A stretch of DNA of 64,000 nucleotides from Actinopolymorpha alba DSM 45243. GTDB lineage: Bacteria > Actinomycetota > Actinomycetes > Propionibacteriales > Actinopolymorphaceae. Location of the stretch: the NCBI RefSeq assembly GCF_000373925.1, contig NZ_KB892812.1:62179-126178 (forward strand), in the 5' to 3' direction. The notes under the pieces were generated by a model, which saw only the letters and a list, made by a program, of their open reading frames with translations, did no database searches and was not told the DNA's origin. Below are positions 26,301-33,440 of the stretch, one piece after another (position 1 is the first letter of the stretch; each line of letters opens with the position of its first letter). A program made the translations under genes and the position numbers.

Positions 26301-27611
26301 ACCGACCTCGACCCGGAAGTCCGACCACCCAGTGAGGACACCGGTGTTGGAGTCAATCTTGATGGCGGCGCGATCATCGATGTGGTCGAAGACGAGGTTG
26401 GCGTTGTTGTCAGGGAAGACGAACCGGAACATCGCCGCGTGGTCGGTGGGGGCGATCTCGCTCACGATGCCGTTGTCGAACGCCACCCGATAGTGGTGCG
26501 GCTTCGTGATCTCGTTGTCGTGCTGGAAGGGCAGTGCACGCTTCTGCTTGTCGGTGATCGGCGTACCCGAAGCTCCCGACGGCATCACCTGGAGCGTCTG
26601 CCGGTCACCTACCCACGGGCTTGCTGAATGGCTGAGCGCGAGCGCCTCGAGCTTGGGCCGGTTGTCCGCGTTGTTGTCGCGGTGGTATTCGTACAACCAG
26701 CGCTCGGTGCGCGCATTGGTCACCGGGGTCCAGAAATTGAAGCCGTGCGGCACCGCGGTCGCCGGAATGTTGTTGCCACGCGAGAATTCACGGCTGGAAC
26801 TGGTGCCACGGGCCGTCTCGACCCAGTCCGTCAGGCGCGCGTGATCCCGCGCGGTGCTGCCACCGATCCGGAGGTCATCGATGAAGCCACCGAAGTCGCC
26901 CGACCCCAGCGGGTTGTCGTACGCGATCAGCACCCGGTCGATCGTCTTGCCAGCGGCAACCTTGCCGATGACCGAGCGCTTGACGTTCCACTGGTCGGCG
27001 TACAGCGTCTTTGACTCGCCTTGGCCCTGCGGGCTCAGGGTCGCGCCGTGCTGGTCCTGCGCACCGAGGTCGCTGAGGTAGGTGCCGTCGGTGAACGCGA
27101 GGTCGACGGCGGCGAAGGTGCTCGGGTAGGTGAGGTCGTCGGTGATGAAACGTGGATAGATGAGGTACGACAACTCGGTGGTCGCCGTGACTGGCACGTT
27201 GACGTCGAAGACCTTGTTGTAGGAATAGCCGTGACCCTTGGCGGTGTGGGATCCGCCGTACTGGAACGACTTCAGTCCGGTGAAGCCGACGCCCGACTTC
27301 GCGTTGTAGGGCGCCGACGGGCCGCCGGCGAGCGCGCTGGTCATGGCCGGCGGTGTGGCGTTGCCGGCCAGCGGCTTGACACCTGAAGCCCGCTTGGCAC
27401 CTGACAGGTCGAGCTCGACCGTGTCCGTCCACGTCGGTTGGGGGTCTCCTGGCTCGAAGGAGGAGAAGAACCGTTCTGTGTCAGCGGCTGCGTGGTTGAG
27501 GCCCATCGGTGCGCCGCTGAGCGCGCCCGCGGCGGGCAGGGCCAGGGCAAGGGCGAGCACTCGCGCCACCTGGCGTGTTCGCCTGCCTGGCCGTCTTCTG
27601 GTCGGGTGCAT
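23394..27611 (-). CDS. Secreted GH92 family alpha-mannosidase, multidomain
   Basis: A 1405-aa exported glycosidase. The first 43 residues are an Arg-rich start, a hydrophobic ALALALPAAGAL core and an AAA cleavage site. GH92 N-terminal and catalytic domains cover about residues 260-1030, with GNNIPATAVPHGFNFWTPVT, GFWDTYRTAWPAYALLTP, WGISNQMSYHIPWMYLHAGEP and GYPGDDDNGASSSWYILSAL. GH92 enzymes are calcium-dependent inverting exo-alpha-mannosidases. An F5/8 type C (discoidin) module (about 1040-1165) follows, then a NEW3-type module (VKNTGNSTASGVIKANVPAG) and a terminal beta-sandwich. It likely trims mannose from fungal or plant glycans outside the cell. The divergent LacI gene and an operator-like site 86 bases upstream suggest sugar-controlled expression. 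Confidence 0.92.
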   Translation of the reverse strand: MHPTRRRPGRRTRQVARVLALALALPAAGALSGAPMGLNHAAADTERFFSSFEPGDPQPTWTDTVELDLSGAKRASGVKPLAGNATPPAMTSALAGGPSAPYNAKSGVGFTGLKSFQYGGSHTAKGHGYSYNKVFDVNVPVTATTELSYLIYPRFITDDLTYPSTFAAVDLAFTDGTYLSDLGAQDQHGATLSPQGQGESKTLYADQWNVKRSVIGKVAAGKTIDRVLIAYDNPLGSGDFGGFIDDLRIGGSTARDHARLTDWVETARGTSSSREFSRGNNIPATAVPHGFNFWTPVTNARTERWLYEYHRDNNADNRPKLEALALSHSASPWVGDRQTLQVMPSGASGTPITDKQKRALPFQHDNEITKPHHYRVAFDNGIVSEIAPTDHAAMFRFVFPDNNANLVFDHIDDRAAIKIDSNTGVLTGWSDFRVEVGAGRMFIYATFDKPIVASETGPKQTGYAKFAADNDRTVTMRIATSLISLEQAKKNLELEIAPADTFEAVKERAQKLWDAKLGVIEVEGATEDQLTTLYSNLYRLFLYPNSGHENVGTTSKPVYKHVLQSTSSREIPAGTTETETGAKIIDGKLLVNNGFWDTYRTAWPAYALLTPKTAGELVDGFVQHYRDGGWTPRWSAPGYGGGMTGTSSDVAFADLFVKGVPGIDARDTYDAAVKNATVVPPVADPYNDTHGLGRKGLVESIFLGYTPTRVSESPSWALEGYINDYGIANMAATMAKDPTLSDAERQRLREEQEYFQDRARNYVNMFDPAIEFFQGRDSTGKWKTTPEQYDPRVWGNNHDYTETNGWGFAFHVPHDGRGLANLYGGRKELGAKLDTFFGTPETAKFPGSYGGVIHEMIEARDVRMGQWGISNQMSYHIPWMYLHAGEPWKTQKLTREAVRRLFTGSEIGQGYPGDDDNGASSSWYILSALGLYPLQVGSSNWAIGSPLFTKATIHLGDGKDLVIKAPKTSQRNVYVQGLKVNGQTYQKSYLPHDLLAKGAVLEFDMGPRPSSWGSSNDAMPPTITDNADVPQPLQDATGPNRGTATPAALFDNNSGTEATLSGNQRWAQYEFRNGTKQQISFYTLTSGKGDSGADPRNWTLQGSNDGKTWTVVDKRDNETFRWRQQTRPFKLAKPANFSHFRIAFTGSGTSTSLAEVEFLTSDKVAATPISVDLTPAIGWVGKSTTLDVTVKNTGNSTASGVIKANVPAGWSVQPENATFDLAGGATKVVKLDISVPKDTEPKTHPVEVSVTSNRGDATGSTSLHVFGNVIAFTPDTAAEQFWLHENGLSQIATWSPVYDGHARFADNDRYFVYRFDIPQGVTGGSLTLDIAQQFLVQVSTDGKTWRTVLEEKENVRDLSNRAERTLDLNELRGDSGTLYVRVGDSHPADGWGAWLARTRLAMDGI

Positions 27612-27696
27612 ACAAGCCCCTTCCCCATCGAGAGGTTGACCTCCGTCGCGGTGGACTGCCGTGAGCCGTGACCGCAGGGAGGGTGCCGCTGGATGT

Positions 27697-27714
27697 TCTG
27701 GGAACGTAACCAGA
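27697..27714. promoter_or_regulatory. Candidate LacI-type operator
   Basis: TCTGGGAACGTAACCAGA has perfect TCTGG/CCAGA arms around an ACGT centre (18 bp, central CG as in many LacI-family sites). It lies in the divergent region between the GH92 gene and the LacI gene, 86 bases from the GH92 start. Confidence 0.5.
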
Positions 27715-27899
27715 CGGATCTAGGCGGTCAAGATCCACCACCTGGCCGCCTTGGACACCGCTACGCACTCCGGCTGCGCCGCTCGGCGATGATTCGTTCC
27801 AGCCGACATAGGTAGCCTGTCTTCGTTGTGGATCTTGGCGGCCTGCTTGGTCTGCCGGCAACCCGAGCACACACGCGGACGCTAGATAGGCGGGGATTG

Positions 27900-28952
27900 G
27901 TGTCAGCAGGCGAACCAGACGGCGCAGGCCACCACGGTGCGCGCTCGCGAGAGGCGACCATGGGCGACGTCGCTCGGCTCGCCGGTGTCAGCCACAGCAC
28001 GGTGTCGAGGGTCGTCAACAACGATCGGTACGTCGGCGAGCGCTCCCGGCAGCGCGTCGAGGACGCCATTGCTGCGCTGGGCTTTCGGCCCAACCCGATG
28101 GCGCAACGGCTTCGTCCGGGCCGCTCGACCGACACCATCGGCCTGGTGATCGAGGACGTCAGCAACCCGTTCTATTCACGCATCGCCGAGGGCGTCGACT
28201 CGGTGGCGCAGCACCACCGCAAGCTGGTCATCCTCGGCGCCACCCGGCGCAGCGCCGATCGGGAGCGAGACATCCTCGACGAGTTGCTGCGCCGGCGGGT
28301 CGACGGGCTGCTCGTCGTTCCGACCAAGGAGGAGCGCCCGGAGCTGTACGAACGGCTCAGGCGATGGGCTCCGACCGTGTTCATCGACCGTCGCCCACGG
28401 GGAACGACCGCCGACACGGTCGTACTCGACAACCAAGGTGGCGCCCTGCGGGCGGTCACCCAACTCATCGAAGCTGGTCACGACCGCATCGCCTACATTG
28501 GTGGCGCGTCGGCGGTCTACACCGGACGGCGCCGGCTCGCCGGCTACCGCAAGGCATTGCGGTCGGCCGGCATCGAACCCGATCCCGACCTCGTCCGGCT
28601 CAACAATCACGATACGCAGGCCGCCCGAACCACCGCGCTGGACCTGCTCACCGCCGCCTCGCCGCCTTCGGCGATCTTCGCCGACAACAACCGCATGACG
28701 GTCGGCGTGCTCGCCGCCGTCCACCAGGCGGGCCACCGCGCAGCCGTCGCCGGCTTCGACGATGTGGAACTCGCAGACCTTCTCGGAGTGCCGGTCACCC
28801 TCGTCAGCTATGACGCGGCCGACCTCGGGCGACACGCGGCAGAGCTGCTCTTCGCCCGCATCGCCGGCCATGCTGGGCGGGCCAGCCACATCACGGTGCC
28901 GACCGACCTGATCACCCACAAAGCGTGGACCCCACGCTGGGGTCACCGCTGA
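27900..28952 (+). CDS. LacI-family transcriptional regulator
   Basis: A 350-aa regulator. I prefer GTG 27900 because the conserved HTH (TMGDVARLAGVSHSTVSRVV) must be preceded by a few residues and the more upstream frame start would add an atypical tail; ATG 27960 inside the HTH is too late. The hinge helix with FRPNPMAQRLRPGRSTDTIG and the periplasmic-binding-like sensor (IGLVIEDVSNPFYSRIAEGV, IAYIGGASAVYTGRRRLAGY, PSAIFADNNRMTVGVLAAVH) follow. It most likely represses the divergent mannosidase gene until a mannose-derived sugar binds. A hairpin-like GACCCC-ACGCT-GGGGTC sits just before the stop. Confidence 0.85.
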   Translation: MSAGEPDGAGHHGARSREATMGDVARLAGVSHSTVSRVVNNDRYVGERSRQRVEDAIAALGFRPNPMAQRLRPGRSTDTIGLVIEDVSNPFYSRIAEGVDSVAQHHRKLVILGATRRSADRERDILDELLRRRVDGLLVVPTKEERPELYERLRRWAPTVFIDRRPRGTTADTVVLDNQGGALRAVTQLIEAGHDRIAYIGGASAVYTGRRRLAGYRKALRSAGIEPDPDLVRLNNHDTQAARTTALDLLTAASPPSAIFADNNRMTVGVLAAVHQAGHRAAVAGFDDVELADLLGVPVTLVSYDAADLGRHAAELLFARIAGHAGRASHITVPTDLITHKAWTPRWGHR

Positions 28953-29479
28953 CCCCCGACCGGCGGCGCCCACTTCATGCACGGCGCTGGTCAGCGGAAG
29001 CGGTTGCGGCACGGCGGCTACGCCGGCCTGGGGAGAAGTCAACCGATGGTGGTTCGACACGCGGCGAAGTCTGCCTCCCCTCGACGAACCTGAGGCGGTA
29101 TGCGGGAGACTGCAGGCGGTCGTAGCCACTGGACGGTAGCGAACCCGGGGCGTGGTCAGCGTAACTCCATCGTCGGACCGCTCCACTGCGCGGGCAATTC
29201 CAACGAATGAGGCGGAGCCGAACGATGTGTCCGGTTGACGATCTGGGCAGTGTGCCGGGCTGTGAACGGCCCGGCAAACCAGCGCTTCCGAGAACCGTTC
29301 GGGGACCGGCGCCTCCGTGGGGTCAGCGTGTACTTGTCGAAGCAGCCGGCTAGCGCAGATGATCCGCTCGCGCCCAGAGGCTAGTCTCACTCAGAAAGGC
29401 TGTTCGGCGTGGCGATCGATCACAGGAACAGCCGATAGGTGGTCGGCACAGTGGGGGCTAAGTCGGATGGGGGGAACGA
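28953..29479. other. Intergenic stretch at the left edge of the defence island
   Basis: About 530 bases with no supported gene, tRNA or element end. Frames on both strands are short and interrupted. It separates the carbohydrate locus from the defence island and probably contains the insertion boundary. Confidence 0.5.
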
Positions 29480-30406
29480 GTGTTTGATCGGGAGCAGTTC
29501 TCTGCCGTAGCTGGTGACTCACGGCCTTCCTGGACCACAGATCTCGTAATCCACCGAGGCGGGAGCGAGGCTGACGAGGTTGTGTTGTTGAAGGTCGCAG
29601 AACCGGATCACATCGGCTGGCTGGTACGGCTGGCGGCAGCTTGGGCATCAACGGGAGCGGACCAGGACAGGCCATGGATAGCCTTTGCCATGTCCGATGT
29701 AGCTCATGAGGGTGTCCTTCAGTACTTCACGTACTCGCCTGGTGAGAACGAGGAGCACGATGAGAGCTCAAGATGGGGTCTGGCCTTGTTGCCACTCGAC
29801 CAGTGCTCACTGACTGTCATCGAACTCACGGACGAGGACCAAAGAACCCTCGTCGAACTCACGACACATCCGCCCGCGTATGGATCGTTGCTGACCGTGT
29901 GTGCGACACGGTTCCGAGACCATGGATTCAGTTGCAATGAGCCTGTCCTCGACGACAGTTGCCTCTACTCGCCCGTCGATTACGCGACAGGCGAAACGGG
30001 CTTCGAGCAGGTGCTCGGGTGGGACGACCTCTACTCAGACGAGCAATGGCGATTCCTGGGGGCGTCGGGCACGGTCTTCATCCGCCTGCGATCAGACCTG
30101 AGTCAGCTCGGGCCTGACCGACTCACAGTGCTGGCCAGCATCGTTCGCGCCACGCGGCGCGAGTTCGCGACGTACGGCCGGGAAGGTCACGACGCAGAAT
30201 ACGAGGACTCTGTAGACGAGGAGGCAGAGGGAAAGAGTCCACCTGGGTGCGGGTCCGCAGGGCGCCGATGCCCTTCGAGTAGCGAGAATGTCGGGCGCGT
30301 GATCGAGATCCCGGGCATGGATGAGTGGAAGATCGAATGCCCCACGTGCGGAGCCATGTGGGCGGGGGGTAGCACGGTGCTCATCGAACACGAACGTGTC
30401 CGCTAG
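29480..30406 (+). CDS. Hypothetical protein with C-terminal zinc-knuckle-like motif
   Basis: A 308-aa protein from GTG 29480, behind GGGGGGA. I do not recognise a family. The first 230 residues look like a mixed alpha/beta domain: VVLLKVAEPDHIGWLVRLAA, RWGLALLPLDQCSLTVIEL and AYGSLLTVCATRFRDHGFSC. A low-complexity acidic linker (EYEDSVDEEAEGK) follows. The last 45 residues have RRCPSSSEN...IECPTCGAMWAGG, reminiscent of half a zinc ribbon around a CPxCG knuckle. Base composition is slightly more AT-rich than the metabolic genes to the left. It points toward the DISARM locus but is convergent with the C5 methyltransferase, 68 bases apart. Confidence 0.6.
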   Translation: MFDREQFSAVAGDSRPSWTTDLVIHRGGSEADEVVLLKVAEPDHIGWLVRLAAAWASTGADQDRPWIAFAMSDVAHEGVLQYFTYSPGENEEHDESSRWGLALLPLDQCSLTVIELTDEDQRTLVELTTHPPAYGSLLTVCATRFRDHGFSCNEPVLDDSCLYSPVDYATGETGFEQVLGWDDLYSDEQWRFLGASGTVFIRLRSDLSQLGPDRLTVLASIVRATRREFATYGREGHDAEYEDSVDEEAEGKSPPGCGSAGRRCPSSSENVGRVIEIPGMDEWKIECPTCGAMWAGGSTVLIEHERVR

Positions 30407-30474
30407 ATGTCTCAGGTTCATCTATTGCCCAGCATCCAGTGCGGCTGCTGACCAGTTCATTTGATGCCTGCATC

Positions 30475-31575
30475 TCACCGCAATGCAGGTGTGATCCTAC
30501 GTCGCGGGACCTTACGCACGGATCCCTTTGCGGCTTTCACGTGTTCAACGATTGCCGCGCCCACTGCTGCTGCGAGCTTAGGCGGTACAGCGTTTCCGAT
30601 TAGCCTGCCGAGCGGCGCGAACTGAACTGGCTCTTCCGGAGTTACGAACTCGTAGTCCGACGGGAAGCTCTGCAGCATCGCGGCTTCGCGGAGAGTGATT
30701 GCGCGATTCTGTTCGGGGTGCCCGAATCGGCCCGCGCCAAAGTTGTAGGCCAAGGTTGTAATCGTCGGGGACGGCTCGTCCCAGGTCATGCGGGCGTAAA
30801 CGTTCCGGAATGTGGCGCCGGATGCCTTGCGGTGGCACGGCGCTCGAAGGTCCTCGGGCCACTCCTCCCAGGTACCTCCGGGAGTGGACCGTTTTATACG
30901 TTCGAGGTTGAGCATGGTCAGTGTTCGGCTCTTGTGGAGACGATCGCCCGGATGTGTCTCTCCATGGCGCACTGGGCCGAGCTCGCCGATGACTTGGCGA
31001 ACCGTGAGATAGTCAGCGGGTGGCGTCGCGCCTTTCGGGACGGCGATTTCGCCAAGCAGTGAAGCGACCAGAACCATTCGTCGACGGTGCTGCGGGACCC
31101 CGTATGCCGGGCAGTAACACGACTCGTAATCCACGTGATAGCCCAGCTTCCGCAGGCGAGCAACGAAGTCTGTAAAGACCTTGGTTCTACCGATACGAGG
31201 AACGTTCTCCATCGTAACGATCTCGGGCAATGTTCCGTCGACTAGTCGGCGGACCTCGTTGATGAGTGGCCATTGGGCCTCGTGGGACGTGTCCACCCCG
31301 CGTCGATACGACGAGAACGGTTGGCACGGCGCACACCCTGCGAGAACACGGACGGCCCCGGCCGGCCACATGTCACCCAGCTCGTTGACAGTCAGCTCAC
31401 GAACGTCACGCTTGTCGAAGGCCGCTCGTACGTTAGCGCGGTACGGATAGTGGCAAGCATCGTCGATGTCGACGCCCGCAGCGATGTGGATGCCTGCATC
31501 TTGCAATCCGTAGGAGAGCCCGCCGACGCCGCAGAAGAGGTCAACTGCCGATATCCTGACAGCTCGGGGTGCCAT
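30475..31575 (-). CDS. drmMII: C5 cytosine DNA methyltransferase (DrmMII/Dcm-like)
   Basis: A complete 366-aa C5 methyltransferase. Motif I is AVDLFCGVGGLSYGL, motif IV GCAPCQPFSSY with the catalytic cysteine near residue 82, motif VI TMENVPRIG, motif VIII QHRRRMVLVAS, and motifs IX-X PSPTITTLAYN and GNAVPPKLAAAV. The target-recognition segment between VIII and IX is of moderate length. Class 2 DISARM uses a C5 enzyme (DrmMII) to mark host DNA, and this gene is divergent from the sigma-drmA-drmB operon, so I infer that role; an orphan Dcm-type methylase is the alternative. An inverted repeat lies 37 bases upstream of its start. Confidence 0.85.
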   Translation of the reverse strand: MAPRAVRISAVDLFCGVGGLSYGLQDAGIHIAAGVDIDDACHYPYRANVRAAFDKRDVRELTVNELGDMWPAGAVRVLAGCAPCQPFSSYRRGVDTSHEAQWPLINEVRRLVDGTLPEIVTMENVPRIGRTKVFTDFVARLRKLGYHVDYESCYCPAYGVPQHRRRMVLVASLLGEIAVPKGATPPADYLTVRQVIGELGPVRHGETHPGDRLHKSRTLTMLNLERIKRSTPGGTWEEWPEDLRAPCHRKASGATFRNVYARMTWDEPSPTITTLAYNFGAGRFGHPEQNRAITLREAAMLQSFPSDYEFVTPEEPVQFAPLGRLIGNAVPPKLAAAVGAAIVEHVKAAKGSVRKVPRRRITPALR

Positions 31576-31611
31576 GTTGGCTGACTGTAGTAGATTGCTC
31601 GGCGCCGCCGA

Positions 31612-31629
31612 TGTCCGACTCCTCGGACA
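31612..31629. promoter_or_regulatory. Inverted repeat in the divergent methylase/sigma promoter region
   Basis: TGTCCGA (31612-31618) and TCGGACA (31623-31629) are perfect complements around CTCC. The position, 37 bases upstream of the methyltransferase start, suits an operator that could control the methylase or both divergent units. Confidence 0.45.
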
Positions 31630-31817
31630 CAGCTACTCCGGACCGGCTGGAGGCTTCAGAGCCCTGGCAGCAGCTGACTCTTGTGGCTGCTCCACGTCCA
31701 TGCTGGTCGCAATGCCCAAGCGCTTGGTCGGCCAGGAATGCCGGCGAGGTCGAAGCGGGGAAACGATCAAACGTCTGCACTCCGCCAGGCTAGTTCCCTA
31801 CCATAGTCCTCACAGAT

Positions 31818-33440
31818 ATGGGGGGAGTCGTGGCGAACTCGATTCGATTGGCTGCACAGCGTCCCAAGGGTGGGACGAAGCGTGATACCCGCGCCCTGGT
31901 GGGCGAGCTGCGCACGATTCTTTCCCGCCATGGCGGAGGGGAAGCCCAGTCCCTTGTGGCGGACTTCACCATCCGGCACAGCCTGACCCACCGCGACATT
32001 GACGCGTTGCTGATCGCTCTGGTGCAGGACGGCGTGACTGACGTCGACACGGATTCGGTGAATGAGCCGACCGCTGTCGGGTCCGGTCCCGTCTCCACTG
32101 CCGTCGCTCCAGTCAACGCGGCGGGGGCGAACGTTGTGCCGTTCCGCGAGTCAATTGGCGCCGAGACCCACACGGTTGTCGATGACCTAGCGTGGATGTT
32201 CGGGGAAGAGCCGGAGTTTCCGATGTCACGGCCCGCCGATGACATCGTGGGCCAGGCGCTCGACGATCTCCTAGGGGACTGGTCCCGCACAGGCGGGCAC
32301 CTAACCCGAGCCGAGGTAGCAGTGCTGGCCACTAAGCGGAGTCTCTCCTCCACCCAGTTTGGTGAGCTGCTGGTCCTTTTGGAAGGAGCCGGAGTCGACC
32401 TACCCGACTCCACCGACCCTCGACCGAGGCGATCCGCCCCGAAGGGCTACGAGCTCCAGGAGGACTCGGTCGGCCAGTATCTGCACACGATCGGCCGGTA
32501 TCCGCTTATCGACGGGCCACGGGAGGTCGAACTGTGGTCTCTGATCTCGCAGGGCCACGCTGCCCAAGAGGAACTCGAAGCTGCAGGCGAGCGCGGGCTT
32601 ACGCCGAGCATCCGGCGCAGTCTGCAGACTCGGGTCGAAGACGGGCGGCATGCCCACGCCGAACTCGTTTGCGCCAACCAACGACTAGTGGTCTCGATCG
32701 CTAAGTTGCGGCAGTACGAAGGGAACGGTGTCGAGTTCGCTGACCGGATCCAGGACGGCAACCTGGGCCTGATGCGTGCAGCCGACAAGTTTGACGGGTC
32801 GAAAGGCTTCAAGTTCTCTACGTATGCGACCTGGTGGATCAGGCAATCGATCGACCGTGGAATCGCCGATCGGGGAAGGTCGATCAGGATTCCCGTTCAC
32901 TTCCACGTGCAGGTGCAGAAGGTTAGGAAGGCGGTTCGGAGACTCGCCGTTGGGCTAGACCGGGAGCCCTCCGTGCACGAGATTGCCGATGCGGCGGACA
33001 TGGATCCGGGTGCGGTGCAGGCCGTGCTGGACCTTGATCGTATGTGTCTGAGCCTTGATCAGGGGTACGGCGATGATGGCGACCTGACACTGTCGGATGT
33101 CCTTGCTGCCGAGGAGGAGCGAGATGGGCGCACCGATCCCGTCGCGATCGTCGCTCACACGATGCTCCGATGTGATTTACAGCGGACGCTCATGATGCTC
33201 TTGCCGGAGCGAGCAGTCCGCGTCATCGAACGCAGGTTCGGCCTCGGTACGGGCGACGAAGAGACGTTGGAGGCCATCGCCGCCGACTACGGCGTCACCC
33301 GTGAGCGCATCCGGCAGATCCAGGTCAAGGCGATGAAGACCCTGCGGGAGAGCAGAGACGTAGCGGTGTTGCGGTCGTACTTGGCGGACGATTCGACGGC
33401 CGGCTGGACCACCGATTGGATGGGAGGAAGGGCGTCATGA
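31818..33440 (+). CDS. Primary-type sigma-70 factor coupled to drmA
   Basis: A 540-aa sigma factor (ATG 31818; GTG 31830 is possible). The C-terminal 330 residues hold all classical parts: region 1.2 EDSVGQYLHTIGRYPLI at about 214, region 2 ANQRLVVSIAKLRQYEG then FSTYATWWIRQSIDRGIADR, region 3, and region 4.2 TLEAIAADYGVTRERIRQIQ. This is RpoD/HrdB-like rather than ECF. The N-terminal 200 residues contain two segments resembling region 1.1, around 25-70 (LTHRDIDALLIALVQDGV) and 155-195 (LTRAEVAVLATKRSLSSTQF). Its stop overlaps the drmA start (ATGA), so it is translated with the DISARM helicase. It presumably directs RNA polymerase to defence promoters. Known DISARM loci that I recall do not include a sigma factor. 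Confidence 0.85.
   Translation: MGGVVANSIRLAAQRPKGGTKRDTRALVGELRTILSRHGGGEAQSLVADFTIRHSLTHRDIDALLIALVQDGVTDVDTDSVNEPTAVGSGPVSTAVAPVNAAGANVVPFRESIGAETHTVVDDLAWMFGEEPEFPMSRPADDIVGQALDDLLGDWSRTGGHLTRAEVAVLATKRSLSSTQFGELLVLLEGAGVDLPDSTDPRPRRSAPKGYELQEDSVGQYLHTIGRYPLIDGPREVELWSLISQGHAAQEELEAAGERGLTPSIRRSLQTRVEDGRHAHAELVCANQRLVVSIAKLRQYEGNGVEFADRIQDGNLGLMRAADKFDGSKGFKFSTYATWWIRQSIDRGIADRGRSIRIPVHFHVQVQKVRKAVRRLAVGLDREPSVHEIADAADMDPGAVQAVLDLDRMCLSLDQGYGDDGDLTLSDVLAAEEERDGRTDPVAIVAHTMLRCDLQRTLMMLLPERAVRVIERRFGLGTGDEETLEAIAADYGVTRERIRQIQVKAMKTLRESRDVAVLRSYLADDSTAGWTTDWMGGRAS

Noticed and set aside
23709..26627. 972-codon plus-strand open frame opposite the GH92 gene
   Set aside because: It is the antisense shadow of GH92, with Arg/Val-rich low-information translation, and has no ribosome site.
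31818..33440. ECF sigma factor
   Set aside because: The protein has regions 1.2, 3 and a long N-terminus; region 2.4 and 4.2 read like primary sigma factors.
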